From Chthoniobacterales bacterium (GTDB lineage: Bacteria; Verrucomicrobiota; Verrucomicrobiia; Chthoniobacterales; JACTMZ01), in assembly GCA_018402585.1 (NCBI GenBank), contig JAGYIO010000005.1, positions 124,001-188,000 on the forward strand: 64,000 bases of DNA, written 5' to 3'. A model generated the notes under the pieces. The model was not told the origin of the DNA. It saw nothing but the letters and a program-made list of their open reading frames with translations, and searched no databases. Of this stretch, positions 47,105-56,134 are shown piece after piece; within the stretch, counting starts at the first letter, position 1; each line of letters opens with the position of its first letter. The position numbers and the translations under genes are program-made.

Positions 47105-48010
47105 ATGAAAACCGACACGCTGGTCAAACGTGCCCGCGACCTGGCGGCGCCATTCCGTGTCACTTCCGGGCAAAACTTCCGGCTCAAGGACTGCGACCCC
47201 GGCGACACGCTGAAATTCGACAGCAAGGACAAAGACCGCGCCAAAGAGGCGCTCGTGCAGGGCGTGCAGGCGCTGTCGGCCCTGCAGGACAAACTTTACG
47301 CCCAGGACCAGTGGGCCGTGCTGCTCATTTTCCAAGCCATGGACGCGGCGGGCAAAGACGGGGCGATCAAGCACGTGATGTCCGGAGTCAATCCGCAGGG
47401 CTGCGAGGTCCACTCGTTCAAGGCCCCGACCAGCGAGGAACTCGACCACGATTTCCTCTGGCGCTGCAGCAAGCGGGTTCCGGAGCGCGGACGGATCGGT
47501 ATTTTCAACCGCAGCTACTACGAAGAAACCCTCGTCGTGCGGGTGCATCCGGAAATCCTCGGAAAGCAGAAGATCCCGCGTCCCTTGCTGACCAAGAACA
47601 TCTGGCATCAACGCTTCGAGGATATTCGCGCCTTCGAGCGCTACCTCGCGCGCAATGGCACACTGGTCTGCAAATTCTTCCTCAACCTCTCCAAGGCCGA
47701 GCAGAAAAAACGTTTTCTCGCCCGGATCGACACACCGGAAAAAAATTGGAAGTTCTCCACCGCGGACTCGCACGAGAGACAATTTTGGAACGACTACCAG
47801 CAAGCCTATGAGGAGACGATCCGGCACACCGCGACGGAGGACGCCCCTTGGTATGTCGTCCCGGCCGACCACAAGTGGTTCACCCGCGTGGTGGTCGCCG
47901 CTGCGCTCATCGAAGCTCTCGACTCGCTCCACTTGAGCTACCCCAAAGTGGGAAAAGCCAAACGCGAGGAACTCGCCGCGGCCAAGCAGGAGCTGCTCGC
48001 GGAGAAATAG
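47105..48010 (+). CDS. ppk2: Polyphosphate kinase 2 family protein
   Basis: PPK2 enzymes use polyphosphate to phosphorylate nucleotides. The protein has 301 residues with one PPK2 domain: the P-loop FQAMDAAGKDGAIKHVMSGV, the Walker B-like GIFNRSYYEETLVVRVHPE, and the lid region LSKAEQKKRFLARID. Length and motifs fit the single-domain class that acts on ADP or AMP; the nucleotide preference cannot be decided here. Together with ppk1 at the window start the genome can both build and use polyphosphate. Confidence 0.92.
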   Translation: MKTDTLVKRARDLAAPFRVTSGQNFRLKDCDPGDTLKFDSKDKDRAKEALVQGVQALSALQDKLYAQDQWAVLLIFQAMDAAGKDGAIKHVMSGVNPQGCEVHSFKAPTSEELDHDFLWRCSKRVPERGRIGIFNRSYYEETLVVRVHPEILGKQKIPRPLLTKNIWHQRFEDIRAFERYLARNGTLVCKFFLNLSKAEQKKRFLARIDTPEKNWKFSTADSHERQFWNDYQQAYEETIRHTATEDAPWYVVPADHKWFTRVVVAAALIEALDSLHLSYPKVGKAKREELAAAKQELLAEK

Positions 48011-48013
48011 GGG

Positions 48014-48430
48014 CTACTGGCCGATGATTTTGACCAAGACGCGCTTGCGACGCAGTCCGTCGAATTCGCCGTAGAAAATTTGTTCCCACGGTCCGAAGTC
48101 GAGCCGTCCGTCGCTCACCGCGACCACGACTTCGCGGCCCATGATGCTCCGCTTGAGATGGGCGTCGGCATTGTCCTCCGCGCCATTGTGACCGTATTGG
48201 CTGTGCGGCTTTTCCGGCGCGAGTTTTTCCAGCCACTTTTCCAAATCGGCGTGCAGGCCGCTTTCGTCGTCGTTGATGAAGACACTGGCCGTGATGTGCA
48301 TGGCATTGACCAGGCACAGTCCTTCTTTGATCCCGCTGGCCCGGAGGCAGCGGCCGATCTGGGGCGTGATGTTGAGCAGCCCGCGGCGGGCCGGGACTTC
48401 GAACCAGAGTTCTTCACGGAAGGATTTCAT
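48014..48430 (-). CDS. yjbQ: YjbQ family protein (UPF0047)
   Basis: A 138-residue protein of the YjbQ/UPF0047 family. Such proteins are reported to have weak thiamine-phosphate synthase activity, but their main role is unclear. The family pattern is present: [20 protein letters not shown], then [20 protein letters not shown] and [13 protein letters not shown]. It converges with ppk2 (three-base gap). A family B repeat separates it from hflX upstream. Confidence 0.9.
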   Translation of the reverse strand: MKSFREELWFEVPARRGLLNITPQIGRCLRASGIKEGLCLVNAMHITASVFINDDESGLHADLEKWLEKLAPEKPHSQYGHNGAEDNADAHLKRSIMGREVVVAVSDGRLDFGPWEQIFYGEFDGLRRKRVLVKIIGQ

Positions 48431-48444
48431 CGGACAGAACTTGC

Positions 48445-48516
48445 ACAGAAGATAACGAAGGTAATAAAGGGGAAACTGCCAACTGGCGCCGACTTCGTTA
48501 TCTTCGTTATCTTTTC
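48445..48516. repeat. Palindromic repeat family B, copy 3
   Basis: The left arm at 48449-48460 (AAGATAACGAAG) pairs perfectly with CTTCGTTATCTT at 48493-48504, and imperfect pairing extends outward with a second CGTTATCTT. It fills the hflX-yjbQ gap. It matches copies at 2695 and 3754. Confidence 0.8.
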
Positions 48517-48526
48517 TTAAAAAAAA

Positions 48527-49801
48527 TCAGGCCACCGCGTAGCGGGCAAACTTCGCTTCCAGCGCGGGCGGAATGTGCGCGGTGACCAGGGCATCGTCAC
48601 CGTCGTAGGTGAGGTCAACCACGTGGCCCGCCTGATGCAACTCGGCCAGCGCAGCGCTGTCCGCCTGCGGGAGACGGAACTTCTGGCGCAGGCGCCAGGC
48701 GGAGAGCTGGTTTTGCAGCTCATCGACAAACTGCTCGAGATTTTTCCCCGTTTTGACCGAAATGGCCACGCTGTGCGGATGGCGGGCCAGCGCGGCCGCG
48801 ATCGCTTCGGCATTGGCTAGCCGGTCGATCTTGTTGAAGACAATCAAGGTGTGTTTGCCGTCGGCTTCGAGTTCGCGAATGACCTCTTCGGTCGCAGCAA
48901 TGTGTTCCTCCCACTGCGCGTGGCTCAGGTCAACCATGTGGACCAAGAGGTCGGCGGACTTCAATTCCTCAAGGGTGGCTTTGAAGGATTCGATCACCGT
49001 GGTGGGTAGCTTGCGGATGAAACCGACCGTATCGGTGAAAAGCACCTTCAACTTGTTCGGCAGGACAAACTGGCGGGTGGTCGGATCGAGGGTGGCAAAG
49101 AGTTTGTCCTCGGCGAGGACGCCGGCCTTGGTTAACCGGTTGAGGAGGGATGATTTCCCCGCGTTGGTGTAGCCGACGATAGCCACGACCGGCCACTGGT
49201 GCCGGGCGCGGCCCTCGCGCTGGATGGCCCGGTGTTTGCGCACTTCCTCGAGGTCTTTTTGCAGACGCGCGATGCGTTCCTGCACGCGACGGCGGTCGAC
49301 TTCGAGCTGGGTTTCACCCGGACCCCGGGTGCCGATGCCGCCGGTCTGACGTGAAAGGTGGGTCCACATGCGGGTCAGGCGCGGCAGGAGGTATTGCAGT
49401 TGCGCGAGTTCGATTTGCAGGCGCCCTTCGCGGCTGCGCGCCCGGCGGGCGAAGATGTCGAGAATGAGCTGGGTACGGTCGAGGATTTTTTTCGAGGTGA
49501 TGGTCTCGAGATTGCGGCCTTGCGCGGGAGAAAGCTCGTCGTCGAAAATGATCGCGCCCGCCCCGCTCCTGGTGCAAAGCAGGGCGACTTCCTCGGCTTT
49601 ACCTTTGCCGATGTAATACGGGGCGGTCGGGTGCTGCAGTTTTTGCGTCACGGTGTCGACCACCGTGGCACCCGCCGTCGCGGCCAGTTCGCGCAACTCG
49701 TTGAGGGAATCCTCCAGATCCCACTTGGTCACACCATCGTGTTCGAGTCCGACCAAGATGGTTTTCTCGGTGGCACGGGGGGGAGGTGTGGCCACAATCA
49801 T
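48527..49801 (-). CDS. hflX: GTPase HflX
   Basis: HflX is a ribosome-associated GTPase that splits stalled ribosomes. The protein has 424 residues. The N-terminal HflX domain has PYYIGKGKAEEV and FDDELSPAQGRNLE, then the GGIGTRGPGETQLEVDRR signature, G1 VGYTNAGKSSLLN, G3 FTDTVGFIRKLP and G4 FNKIDR. The ATG at 49801 overlaps the miaA stop by four bases (ATGA). The pairing with miaA is common in bacteria. Confidence 0.96.
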   Translation of the reverse strand: MIVATPPPRATEKTILVGLEHDGVTKWDLEDSLNELRELAATAGATVVDTVTQKLQHPTAPYYIGKGKAEEVALLCTRSGAGAIIFDDELSPAQGRNLETITSKKILDRTQLILDIFARRARSREGRLQIELAQLQYLLPRLTRMWTHLSRQTGGIGTRGPGETQLEVDRRRVQERIARLQKDLEEVRKHRAIQREGRARHQWPVVAIVGYTNAGKSSLLNRLTKAGVLAEDKLFATLDPTTRQFVLPNKLKVLFTDTVGFIRKLPTTVIESFKATLEELKSADLLVHMVDLSHAQWEEHIAATEEVIRELEADGKHTLIVFNKIDRLANAEAIAAALARHPHSVAISVKTGKNLEQFVDELQNQLSAWRLRQKFRLPQADSAALAELHQAGHVVDLTYDGDDALVTAHIPPALEAKFARYAVA

Positions 49802-50709
49802 GGCAGACCCAGGCGACGGGCGATGCGGTCCAGAGTGTCGGGGGTCACGGGGGATAGATTTTCCAAAGGAAAGGTGGATTTGGCCCGGAACCAGGTCAAC
49901 TGTCTTTTGGCGTATTGCCGGGTCGCGGTGGTGACAAGTTCGCCACAAGTGGCAAGGTCGATTTTCTGCTCGAGTAGGGCGCTGATTTCCCGCCATCCGA
50001 GGATCTGCCGCGCGGTGCGGCCGGCCAGATCGCGGGCGGCGCGAACCTCCTCGATGCCGCCGCCGGCCAGACGGGTGGCCACGGCGAGGGCGATACGGGC
50101 CTTGAGTTCGTCCCGGTCCCGGGTCAGAACCACGCCGCGCAGTCCGGCCGGCACCGGTTGCTCGGCGAGCAAGCCGGAAGCGGGTTGCCCGGTCTGGAGA
50201 GACAACTCGAGGCGGCGGGCCACGCGACGAGGGTTGCGCAGGTCAATAACCGGCAGGCTGGCCGGATCAAGTTCACCCAATCGCGCCACCATCTCGTCGA
50301 GAGTCAACCTTCGCACCTGCTCGCGCCGCGCGGGATCAATGGCCGGAAGTTGCGGCAAGCCCGTGATGAGCGCCTGGAGGTAAAGCCCGCTGCCGCCCAC
50401 CACAATGGGAACTCTACCACGTGCCATCACGTCCGTGATGGCTTGCACGGCGAGACGGGCAAAACGGGCGGCATCCATTTCTTCACTGCACGGAATGGAC
50501 CCGAACAAATGGTGCGGCACGAGCCTTTGTTCCCTCGCGGTCGGCTGCGCGCTGAGGACAGGCCAGGCGCGGTAAAGTTGCAGGGCATCGGCGCAGACAA
50601 TTTCCCCGCCGTATTTTTGGGCCAGAGCAAGCGCGAGGTCCGATTTGCCAACGGAGGTCGGGCCGGCAAGGAAGACGGTGGACTGGAGGAATGCTCGGTC
50701 TTGATTCAC
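49798..50709 (-). CDS. miaA: tRNA dimethylallyltransferase
   Basis: MiaA adds an isopentenyl group to A37 of tRNAs that read UNN codons. It has 303 residues. Motifs are the P-loop FLAGPTSVGKSDLALALA, DALQLYRAWPVLSAQPT (the family Asp-Ser/Ala-Q-Y region), VGGSGLYLQAL and the C-terminal RQYAKRQLTWFR. The GTG at 50709 was taken as start because the family sequence begins there and the frame upstream runs through a terminator hairpin. Confidence 0.94.
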   Translation of the reverse strand: MNQDRAFLQSTVFLAGPTSVGKSDLALALAQKYGGEIVCADALQLYRAWPVLSAQPTAREQRLVPHHLFGSIPCSEEMDAARFARLAVQAITDVMARGRVPIVVGGSGLYLQALITGLPQLPAIDPARREQVRRLTLDEMVARLGELDPASLPVIDLRNPRRVARRLELSLQTGQPASGLLAEQPVPAGLRGVVLTRDRDELKARIALAVATRLAGGGIEEVRAARDLAGRTARQILGWREISALLEQKIDLATCGELVTTATRQYAKRQLTWFRAKSTFPLENLSPVTPDTLDRIARRLGLP

Positions 50710-50754
50710 AGAAAAAGAAAACGTCCGCTCCCGGCAGAGGGCCGGGAGCGGACG
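50710..50754 (-). terminator. Rho-independent terminator after the RRM gene
   Basis: A perfect 14-base stem (50722-50735 with 50741-50754) has a five-base loop. On the minus strand it is followed by TTTTCTTTTTC. The miaA start lies directly after it, so miaA depends on read-through or a promoter not seen here. Confidence 0.9.
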
Positions 50755-50778
50755 ATTCAAGGGTTCAAGGAAGCGCGA

Positions 50779-51468
50779 TCAGACCTGCGAGGGAGTTTCC
50801 TCGGCCGGGTCTGCCGACGGTGCGTCCTCGTCGCGGTCGCGGCCGATGGCGCGGTCGGGCGGAAGCTTGGCTCCGCTTACCACAAGTTTGCGGCCCAAAT
50901 ATTCTTTGTCGTGCAGCTCCTCGACGGCGCGCTTGGCCTCGGAGATGCTGTTCATCTGGACAAAGCCGAAGCCTTTGGAGCGCTGGGTGTGCTTGTTGGA
51001 GATCACTTCGACCTGGGCCACGGTGCCCACGCCGGAAAACAACTCGGAGAGGTCACTTTCGGCCGCGTCATAGGACAGGTTGCCGATGTAGAGGCGGGGG
51101 GTGGTGACTTCGATGTTTTCCGGTTTGCGCGACTCGCGCGGGGCGCGGGTCTCACCACTCTCGCGGTCCTCGCGGGATTCACGCGGTGGACGCGACTCGC
51201 GCGATTCATCGCGGGAGCGCTCGCGGCGTGCCGGGCGCTCGGCGCGCTCGGCGCGCCCGAAACGTTCGGAGCCGTTGGTGGAAGTTTTGGCGGGCTGCGG
51301 CGCGAGGCCGAAGAACGCTTTGAGTTTGGCCCAGAAGCCGGCGGGCTTGCGCGGTTCGCGGCTAACTTTGAAGTTTTCGCCAGAGCGCGACGGACGGGAT
51401 GAGGAGTGACGGGAGCGTCCGCCGCGACTGCGACGACGGGGACCCGAATCGGAATGAGATGAGTTCAT
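50779..51468 (-). CDS. RNA-binding protein with RRM domain
   Basis: A 229-residue protein. The first ~115 residues are rich in Arg, Ser, Glu and Pro and likely unstructured (SRGGRSRHSSSRPSRSG; many RE/RESR pairs). The RRM lies at about residues 120-200 with RNP2 RLYIGNLSYDA and RNP1 KGFGFVQM. Bacterial RRM proteins of this kind are often induced by cold in other phyla. The start at 51468 is ATG; about 470 bases without a gene lie upstream. A strong terminator follows. Confidence 0.9.
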   Translation of the reverse strand: MNSSHSDSGPRRRSRGGRSRHSSSRPSRSGENFKVSREPRKPAGFWAKLKAFFGLAPQPAKTSTNGSERFGRAERAERPARRERSRDESRESRPPRESREDRESGETRAPRESRKPENIEVTTPRLYIGNLSYDAAESDLSELFSGVGTVAQVEVISNKHTQRSKGFGFVQMNSISEAKRAVEELHDKEYLGRKLVVSGAKLPPDRAIGRDRDEDAPSADPAEETPSQV

Positions 51469-51936
51469 GAGGACAATTAATCTGACTTGATGGTGTGAAC
51501 CGCGGGGCGCGCTGTTCGCGCCGGGGATGCTTCCCGCGGGGCTGGAACGGAAGTAGCGCCAACTTGGCGCCAGCTGCCCGGGCGGAGTGGGCTCCGCAGC
51601 CGGATGGCGTTTCCGTGTCTTTTCCGATGACGGCACGGAGGCTGCGCTCGAACCGGGCTAAAGCCGGCGAATACCGCGGGATGACTCGTGAGCCAGGCCA
51701 AAGGCGCCCGGACAGATAAGTTGCCCGCAGACAAGACAGAGCAACAATCATGGCTGTCGTGACCGAAAGAGACCCTTCTAGGATAAGTCAACTCTGCCGC
51801 TTTGCAATAAGCAAATCGCCCCCCAAAGTCACTTGGTGAAGCAGGCCCCGAAGGCCTGAGGTTCCCGGCGCGTCCAGGATGCCGCGCCCTACCTTCTCCG
51901 CCTGCCACGCTCAACCCGCGCCTCGTCAAATTGGCC
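51469..51936. other. Intergenic region upstream of the RRM gene
   Basis: A 468-base stretch with no supported gene. On the minus strand a candidate promoter is TTGCAA at 51807-51802, a 16-base spacer, and TATCCT at 51785-51780; it would give a leader of about 305 bases before the RRM gene. Small hairpins lie at GCGCCAACTTGGCGC (near 51558-51572) and CAGGCC/GGCCTG (near 51841-51858). No known riboswitch was recognised. Confidence 0.4.
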
Positions 51937-52596
51937 TTATTCGTCCGCTTCTCCCATCCCGGGTGGCGGGCCTAGGGGACCTCCGGGACCACGAGGTCCG
52001 CCGGGTGGTGGTCCGAGTTGCTCGAGCAGTGGGGCAAGGTCCGGGTTCTGCTTGATCGCCGCAGCTTTCATCGCCTCGTGCATGGCCCGGCCGGCTTCGC
52101 GCCGTGCCTCGGGTGAAGCGGCAGATTTCATCTTTTCGCGCGCGGCCACGACCTCGGGATCGTCTTGGGCGGCCCGCCGGGCGGCTTTTAATAGTTCCCG
52201 TTGTTCCGGGGTGAGCGACTCAAAGCGATCCCGCATCCCCCGAGCTTGGTTGCGGGATTGCTGCACCTTTTCCAAAGTGGGGGCGAGGCCCGGTTCGGCG
52301 GCGAGAATGGCGGCACTCATGGCGTTCTCCAATTGCTGGTCGACCGCATCGCGGGCCTCCCTGAGGGAGCGGACGGTCGGATCATTTTTCGCCTTGTCGC
52401 GGGCCGTGGCCAGGCGCTGGGCCTCCTCGCGATCGAGCCCGGCCACGGGTCTGCCCGGACCCCCGGGCCGGCCCTGCTTTTCTGCTTGGGGCTGCGCGGG
52501 ACGTCCGGAGGGTGCTGCGGTTTGGCCCTGAAGGCGGCCGGGGACCACCCCCAAGAGGGCGGCGCAGAGGGCGCCGGAGAGGAAGAGTGATTTCAT
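51937..52596 (-). CDS. Exported Ala/Arg/Pro-rich helical protein of unknown function
   Basis: A 219-residue protein with a signal peptide (MKSLFLSGALCAALLGVVPG). The middle is helical and charged (EEAQRLATARDKAKNDPTV, SLTPEQRELLKAARRAAQDDP), and both ends are Pro/Gly-rich (GPPPGGPRGPGGPLGPPPG). The SLTPEQRE pattern recalls periplasmic Spy/CpxP-like and heavy-metal resistance helices, but the match is weak. It lies ten bases after the phoR-like kinase, so it may be a periplasmic partner of that sensor or simply co-expressed. Confidence 0.75.
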   Translation of the reverse strand: MKSLFLSGALCAALLGVVPGRLQGQTAAPSGRPAQPQAEKQGRPGGPGRPVAGLDREEAQRLATARDKAKNDPTVRSLREARDAVDQQLENAMSAAILAAEPGLAPTLEKVQQSRNQARGMRDRFESLTPEQRELLKAARRAAQDDPEVVAAREKMKSAASPEARREAGRAMHEAMKAAAIKQNPDLAPLLEQLGPPPGGPRGPGGPLGPPPGMGEADE

Positions 52597-52606
52597 AGCA
52601 AAAAGT

Positions 52607-53935
52607 TTAACCCCCCGATGTCTCCTCGGTTGCGGTCTTTTTCGCGGCTGACCAGGGCGCGGGCGCGACGACCGCGGATTGGCCGAGCGGGAGCACAACG
52701 GTGAAGGTCGAACCCTCGCCTGGCGCACTGCGCACCGAGACCTTGCCGCCGTGGGCCAGGACCACATTCTTCACGATGGAGAGTCCGAGTCCCGTCCCCC
52801 CCGTTTCGCGCGAGCGATCCTTGTGCACCCGGTAAAAACGCTCGAAGATATGTTCTTGGTCGGCCCGCGGGATGCCGGGCCCGTTGTCGGTGACCTGCAC
52901 CTCGAGATTCGGTCCGGCGCGCACGAGGTGAAGCTCGACGGCCAGGCCGGGACGATTGCCGTATTTGAGCGCATTTCCCAGGAGGTTAATGAAGACCTGT
53001 TCGAGACGCACGGTATCGGCCTCCAGCGTGAGGTCCCCGCCAGCCGTGACGATGCGCACCGTGGCGGCTTGGCTGCGGATCGGATCTTCGAACTGCTCGA
53101 CCACGTGATGCAACAAGTGGCACAGGTCGACGCGCTCGACCTCCAGCGGGACGGAGCGTGATTCCGCGCGGGAGATGATGAGAAGATCATCGACCAGAAG
53201 GCCGAGTCGGTCGGCGTGCTTGCACATGACGCCGAGGGCATTCTCCGCCATGGGACGGTCGTCGAGACCGCCGTCGGCCAGTGTCTCGAGGTAGCCGCTG
53301 ATGATAGTCAGAGGGGTGCGCAACTCGTGCGAGACATTGGCCACGAATTCCCGGCGCACCTGCTCGAGGTTTTTGATCCGCGAAATGTCATGCAGAACAA
53401 CAACCGCGCCCGGGGGGTCGGACCCCAATTCGAGCGGCGAGATGCTCAATTCAAAAACGCGGGTTGTGCCTTCCTGTTCGACCGTGATTTCGCCGCGTTG
53501 TTCTTGGCCTCCCTGCAGACCCTCCTGCACAAGGCGGTGCATGGCGGCATGGCCGAAAGCTTCGACCACGGTTCGTCCGACCGGTGAGGCCGACTGCTGG
53601 AACATGACCTCCACGCCGCGATTGGCCTGCAGGAGGCAGAGACGCCGGTCGACCGTGAAAATTCCCTCGGGGATACTGGCCAGGATGGCCTTGAGTTCGG
53701 AACGCTCGCGGTGCGCGGCGCGATCGAGGTCGCGGGCCTGCCGGGCAATTGCTTCGAGGTCGCGCTGCGCCGCGCGCAACCCGCGGGGGAGATCGAGGGT
53801 GAGCGGCCAGCCCAGGTCGCCGTTGGCCACGCGGCGCAAGGCGGCGCGCAGACGCATGATCCCGCCAAAGTAACGGGCAAGAAGAAGCAAAAGAACCGCC
53901 GCCGCGACGAGCGCGGCAATCAACGCCCAGTTCAA
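52607..53935 (-). CDS. phoR: PhoR-like sensor histidine kinase
   Basis: A 442-residue membrane kinase. One N-terminal membrane helix (ALIAALVAAAVLLLLLARYF) is followed by a HAMP-like linker, a PAS domain (about 75-190), the phosphoacceptor His at about 203 in NVSHELRTPLT, and the ATPase domain with N box NLLGNALKYG, G1 VTDNGPGIP and G2 GTGLGLSIVK. There is only one membrane helix and no large periplasmic sensor domain, like PhoR of the phosphate system. No response regulator gene lies beside it. phoU and pstSCAB nearby support a phosphate role. Confidence 0.88.
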   Translation of the reverse strand: MNWALIAALVAAAVLLLLLARYFGGIMRLRAALRRVANGDLGWPLTLDLPRGLRAAQRDLEAIARQARDLDRAAHRERSELKAILASIPEGIFTVDRRLCLLQANRGVEVMFQQSASPVGRTVVEAFGHAAMHRLVQEGLQGGQEQRGEITVEQEGTTRVFELSISPLELGSDPPGAVVVLHDISRIKNLEQVRREFVANVSHELRTPLTIISGYLETLADGGLDDRPMAENALGVMCKHADRLGLLVDDLLIISRAESRSVPLEVERVDLCHLLHHVVEQFEDPIRSQAATVRIVTAGGDLTLEADTVRLEQVFINLLGNALKYGNRPGLAVELHLVRAGPNLEVQVTDNGPGIPRADQEHIFERFYRVHKDRSRETGGTGLGLSIVKNVVLAHGGKVSVRSAPGEGSTFTVVLPLGQSAVVAPAPWSAAKKTATEETSGG

Positions 53936-54645
53936 CGTTCCGTCCTTCCCGCCTTGGAGCCTGAGGCTTCACCACGCACCGTGGCGAGGGAGTCGGCCCG
54001 GCATTCCAGTTTGGCCCGCCGCCGCATGGGCGGGTCGACCGGGTGGCTCTTGATCGGGTGATGGCCGCACCGGACCTCGTGCCGCTTAAGCGGTGCGCGG
54101 CGCTTTTCGAGGAGGGCGGCCAGGAATTTGCCTTTGCTGGCCGTGAGGGGACCCGCTTTCAACTTTTGGCCCACACCCTCCCCGCTCATGACTGGCAAGA
54201 CCGGGACGAGCAGGATGCCCGGCCTGATTCCCGCCCGCCCAGTGATCAGGCCTGTTCGTCCGTCAGGCAGGCGAAGGCCGGGTTTTTCTAGGTCGTAAGA
54301 AACCAAATCCAAGCCAAGCGCCTCCGCTTTGCGCACCAAGGCCGTGTCGCGGTTGCTTTCGGGTAGGACGAGGGCCGCGTTCACCCCGGCGACGCTAAGA
54401 AGCAGAAAGTTCTGCTCAAGATAAAAAAGTGAGCCGCCGGTGATTCCGATCAGAAAACAAGAAAACTCACCGGCCCGGCGGCTCTTGGCGCAAACCAAAC
54501 CTCCTATTTCGACCAAGCCAAACAGCCGCCGTTCAAAAAACTTTTTCCCATGCCTATTTGGGTATATATTCGCATATCTGGGGGATTCCTCTCGCTCGCC
54601 CCGCGCGAAGGGCCGTGCTAAGGTCTTGTCTTGATCAGAATCCAT
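53932..54645 (-). CDS. Doubtful open frame upstream of phoR
   Basis: A 237-codon frame whose stop overlaps the phoR start (ATGA-type). No family is recognised and the composition is Arg- and Gly-rich. It contains a hairpin followed by a T-run on the same strand at about 54484-54424, which would stop transcription inside it, so the true gene, if any, may begin later, for example at a GTG at 54384. The 5' part overlaps the start of the opposite L,D-transpeptidase gene by 15 bases. Confidence 0.3.
   Translation of the reverse strand: MDSDQDKTLARPFARGEREESPRYANIYPNRHGKKFFERRLFGLVEIGGLVCAKSRRAGEFSCFLIGITGGSLFYLEQNFLLLSVAGVNAALVLPESNRDTALVRKAEALGLDLVSYDLEKPGLRLPDGRTGLITGRAGIRPGILLVPVLPVMSGEGVGQKLKAGPLTASKGKFLAALLEKRRAPLKRHEVRCGHHPIKSHPVDPPMRRRAKLECRADSLATVRGEASGSKAGRTER
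54424..54484 (-). terminator. Terminator-like hairpin on the minus strand
   Basis: On the minus strand AGCCGCCGG(GCC)GGTGA pairs with TCACCGGCGGCT across a 23-base loop, followed by CACTTTTTTATC. It looks like a rho-independent terminator but sits inside an open frame on that strand. A short transcript starting near 54560 could end here. Confidence 0.45.
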
Positions 54646-55272
54646 CCGAGTTTACTTCTCTTTCTCCTGTTTTTGGCCGGCTGCGCGCAAGTGGACAACC
54701 GTCATGTTCTGCACATCAGCGTGGCCGATCAGAAAATGCTGGTCACCGATCAAGGTCAACCCGTGGCCACCTATCCCATCTCGACCTCGAAATTCGGGCT
54801 GAGTTCCCGACCCGGCAGCTACGGCACCCCGCTGGGCAAACACCGCGTGCTGAAAAAGATCGGCCACGGTTTACCCCCCGGCGCGGTCTTCAAGTCCCGC
54901 CGGTTCACGGGCGAGGTGCTCCCGGTGGACGCACCGGGCCGCGACCCGATCGTGGCCCGCATCCTCTGGCTCGAGGGCAAAGAAGGACAGAACCGGAACA
55001 GCTTCGGCCGTTACATCTATATCCACGGCACTCCCGAAGAGCGCAACATCGGCCTCCCGGTCAGCTACGGCTGCATTCGGATGCGCTCGCGTGATGTCAT
55101 CGCGTTGTTTGACCGCGTGGGTCTCGGCACAAGGGTCGATATTTTCCGCGAACCGCTGGCCGAGCGGCTCCCCAAACTGGTGCCGCTCGGAGGGGTAGCG
55201 GCACCCGCGGTTCCCGCGCCGCAGCCGGTCAGGTTTGCCGGTTCCCGCTTGGCTGCGCCGCGCGAACTTTAA
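54631..55272 (+). CDS. L,D-transpeptidase (YkuD family) lipoprotein
   Basis: A 213-residue protein with a lipobox (LLLFLLFLAGCAQ), so membrane-anchored on the periplasmic side. The YkuD domain follows with HVLHISVADQKMLVTDQG, the catalytic His in YIYIHGTPE and the nucleophile Cys in VSYGCIRMRS. Such enzymes form 3-3 cross-links in peptidoglycan or attach lipoproteins to it. The start is TTG at 54631, with TAAGGT ending six bases before it. It converges with phoU; the two stops overlap. Confidence 0.92.
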   Translation: MIRIHPSLLLFLLFLAGCAQVDNRHVLHISVADQKMLVTDQGQPVATYPISTSKFGLSSRPGSYGTPLGKHRVLKKIGHGLPPGAVFKSRRFTGEVLPVDAPGRDPIVARILWLEGKEGQNRNSFGRYIYIHGTPEERNIGLPVSYGCIRMRSRDVIALFDRVGLGTRVDIFREPLAERLPKLVPLGGVAAPAVPAPQPVRFAGSRLAAPREL

Positions 55273-55970
55273 GGCGCTCCAACTGCCGGGGCCGTCGTAG
55301 TGTGGCGAATGTCTTCGGCCGACGCCGCGAAGACGGCATCTTCGGCAATGTTCGTGGCATGATCGCCGACGCGCTCAAGATTGCGCGCCATGAGGACGAG
55401 ATCGAGGTAGTCGCGGATGCGGCCGGTGTCCTCGGCCATCCGCGCGGTCAATAGGTCGATGAAGGCATGATGCATGGCGTCGAGTTCTCGGTCGCGCCCT
55501 TTCAAGCCGCGGGCCAGCACTTCATCACGGTCGGCGTAGCTCCGGATGCTGTCGCGGAAAATACCCGCCGCAACCCGGCACATTTTGACCAGACCATCGG
55601 TCTCGGGCAGTGCGCGGGCCTCGTTGAGGCGACGGGCCCGGCGGGCAATCCCCACAGCCTGATCACCGACACGTTCGAGGTTGGTGCTGACCTTCATCGC
55701 GGCGACCACCTCGCGGAGATCGTTGGCCAAGGGTTGGAACCGGACCAAAATGGCCACCCCGGCTTCATCGACCGATTTTTCCAAATTATCAATTTCTGCG
55801 TCATCCGCGATAACCCGCTCGCAGGCCTCGAAGCTGCGGGCCGAGAGGCTTTCGTTGGCCGAAGCGAGCAGGCGCTCGGTCAGTGCGGCCATCAGCAGCA
55901 CGGTGTCGCGCAGCGAGCGCAACGCATCGTCAAAATCGCCCAGCGTGTGCTTGGCGGCGGGAAATTCCAT
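55269..55970 (-). CDS. phoU: Phosphate signalling protein PhoU
   Basis: PhoU restrains the phosphate response by linking the Pst transporter to PhoR. It has 233 residues in two helical PhoU repeats. Visible patterns are DDALRSLRDTVLLMAALTE, then the first repeat's STNLERVGDQAVGIARRA and the second's ARNLERVGDHATNIAEDAVF, both with the metal-binding D/E-R-GD-A-N-A core. It is divergent from pstS rather than following pstB as in enterics. The ATG at 55970 has AAGG nine bases upstream. Confidence 0.95.
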   Translation of the reverse strand: MEFPAAKHTLGDFDDALRSLRDTVLLMAALTERLLASANESLSARSFEACERVIADDAEIDNLEKSVDEAGVAILVRFQPLANDLREVVAAMKVSTNLERVGDQAVGIARRARRLNEARALPETDGLVKMCRVAAGIFRDSIRSYADRDEVLARGLKGRDRELDAMHHAFIDLLTARMAEDTGRIRDYLDLVLMARNLERVGDHATNIAEDAVFAASAEDIRHTTTAPAVGAP

Positions 55971-56134
55971 AACCCAATACCTTAGGCTGGCCACGGGCCG
56001 GCCGCAAGCTGGAGCGCGGACCTTTAAAGTCTCGGGAAAAACCGGGAGGCAATTGTGACAAATCCGCCCCGCTCATGCTTTTCGCTTCTTTCGCGCGGGC
56101 GGAGCGGCGAGTCTTTTGCGGTCACCCTCCGACC

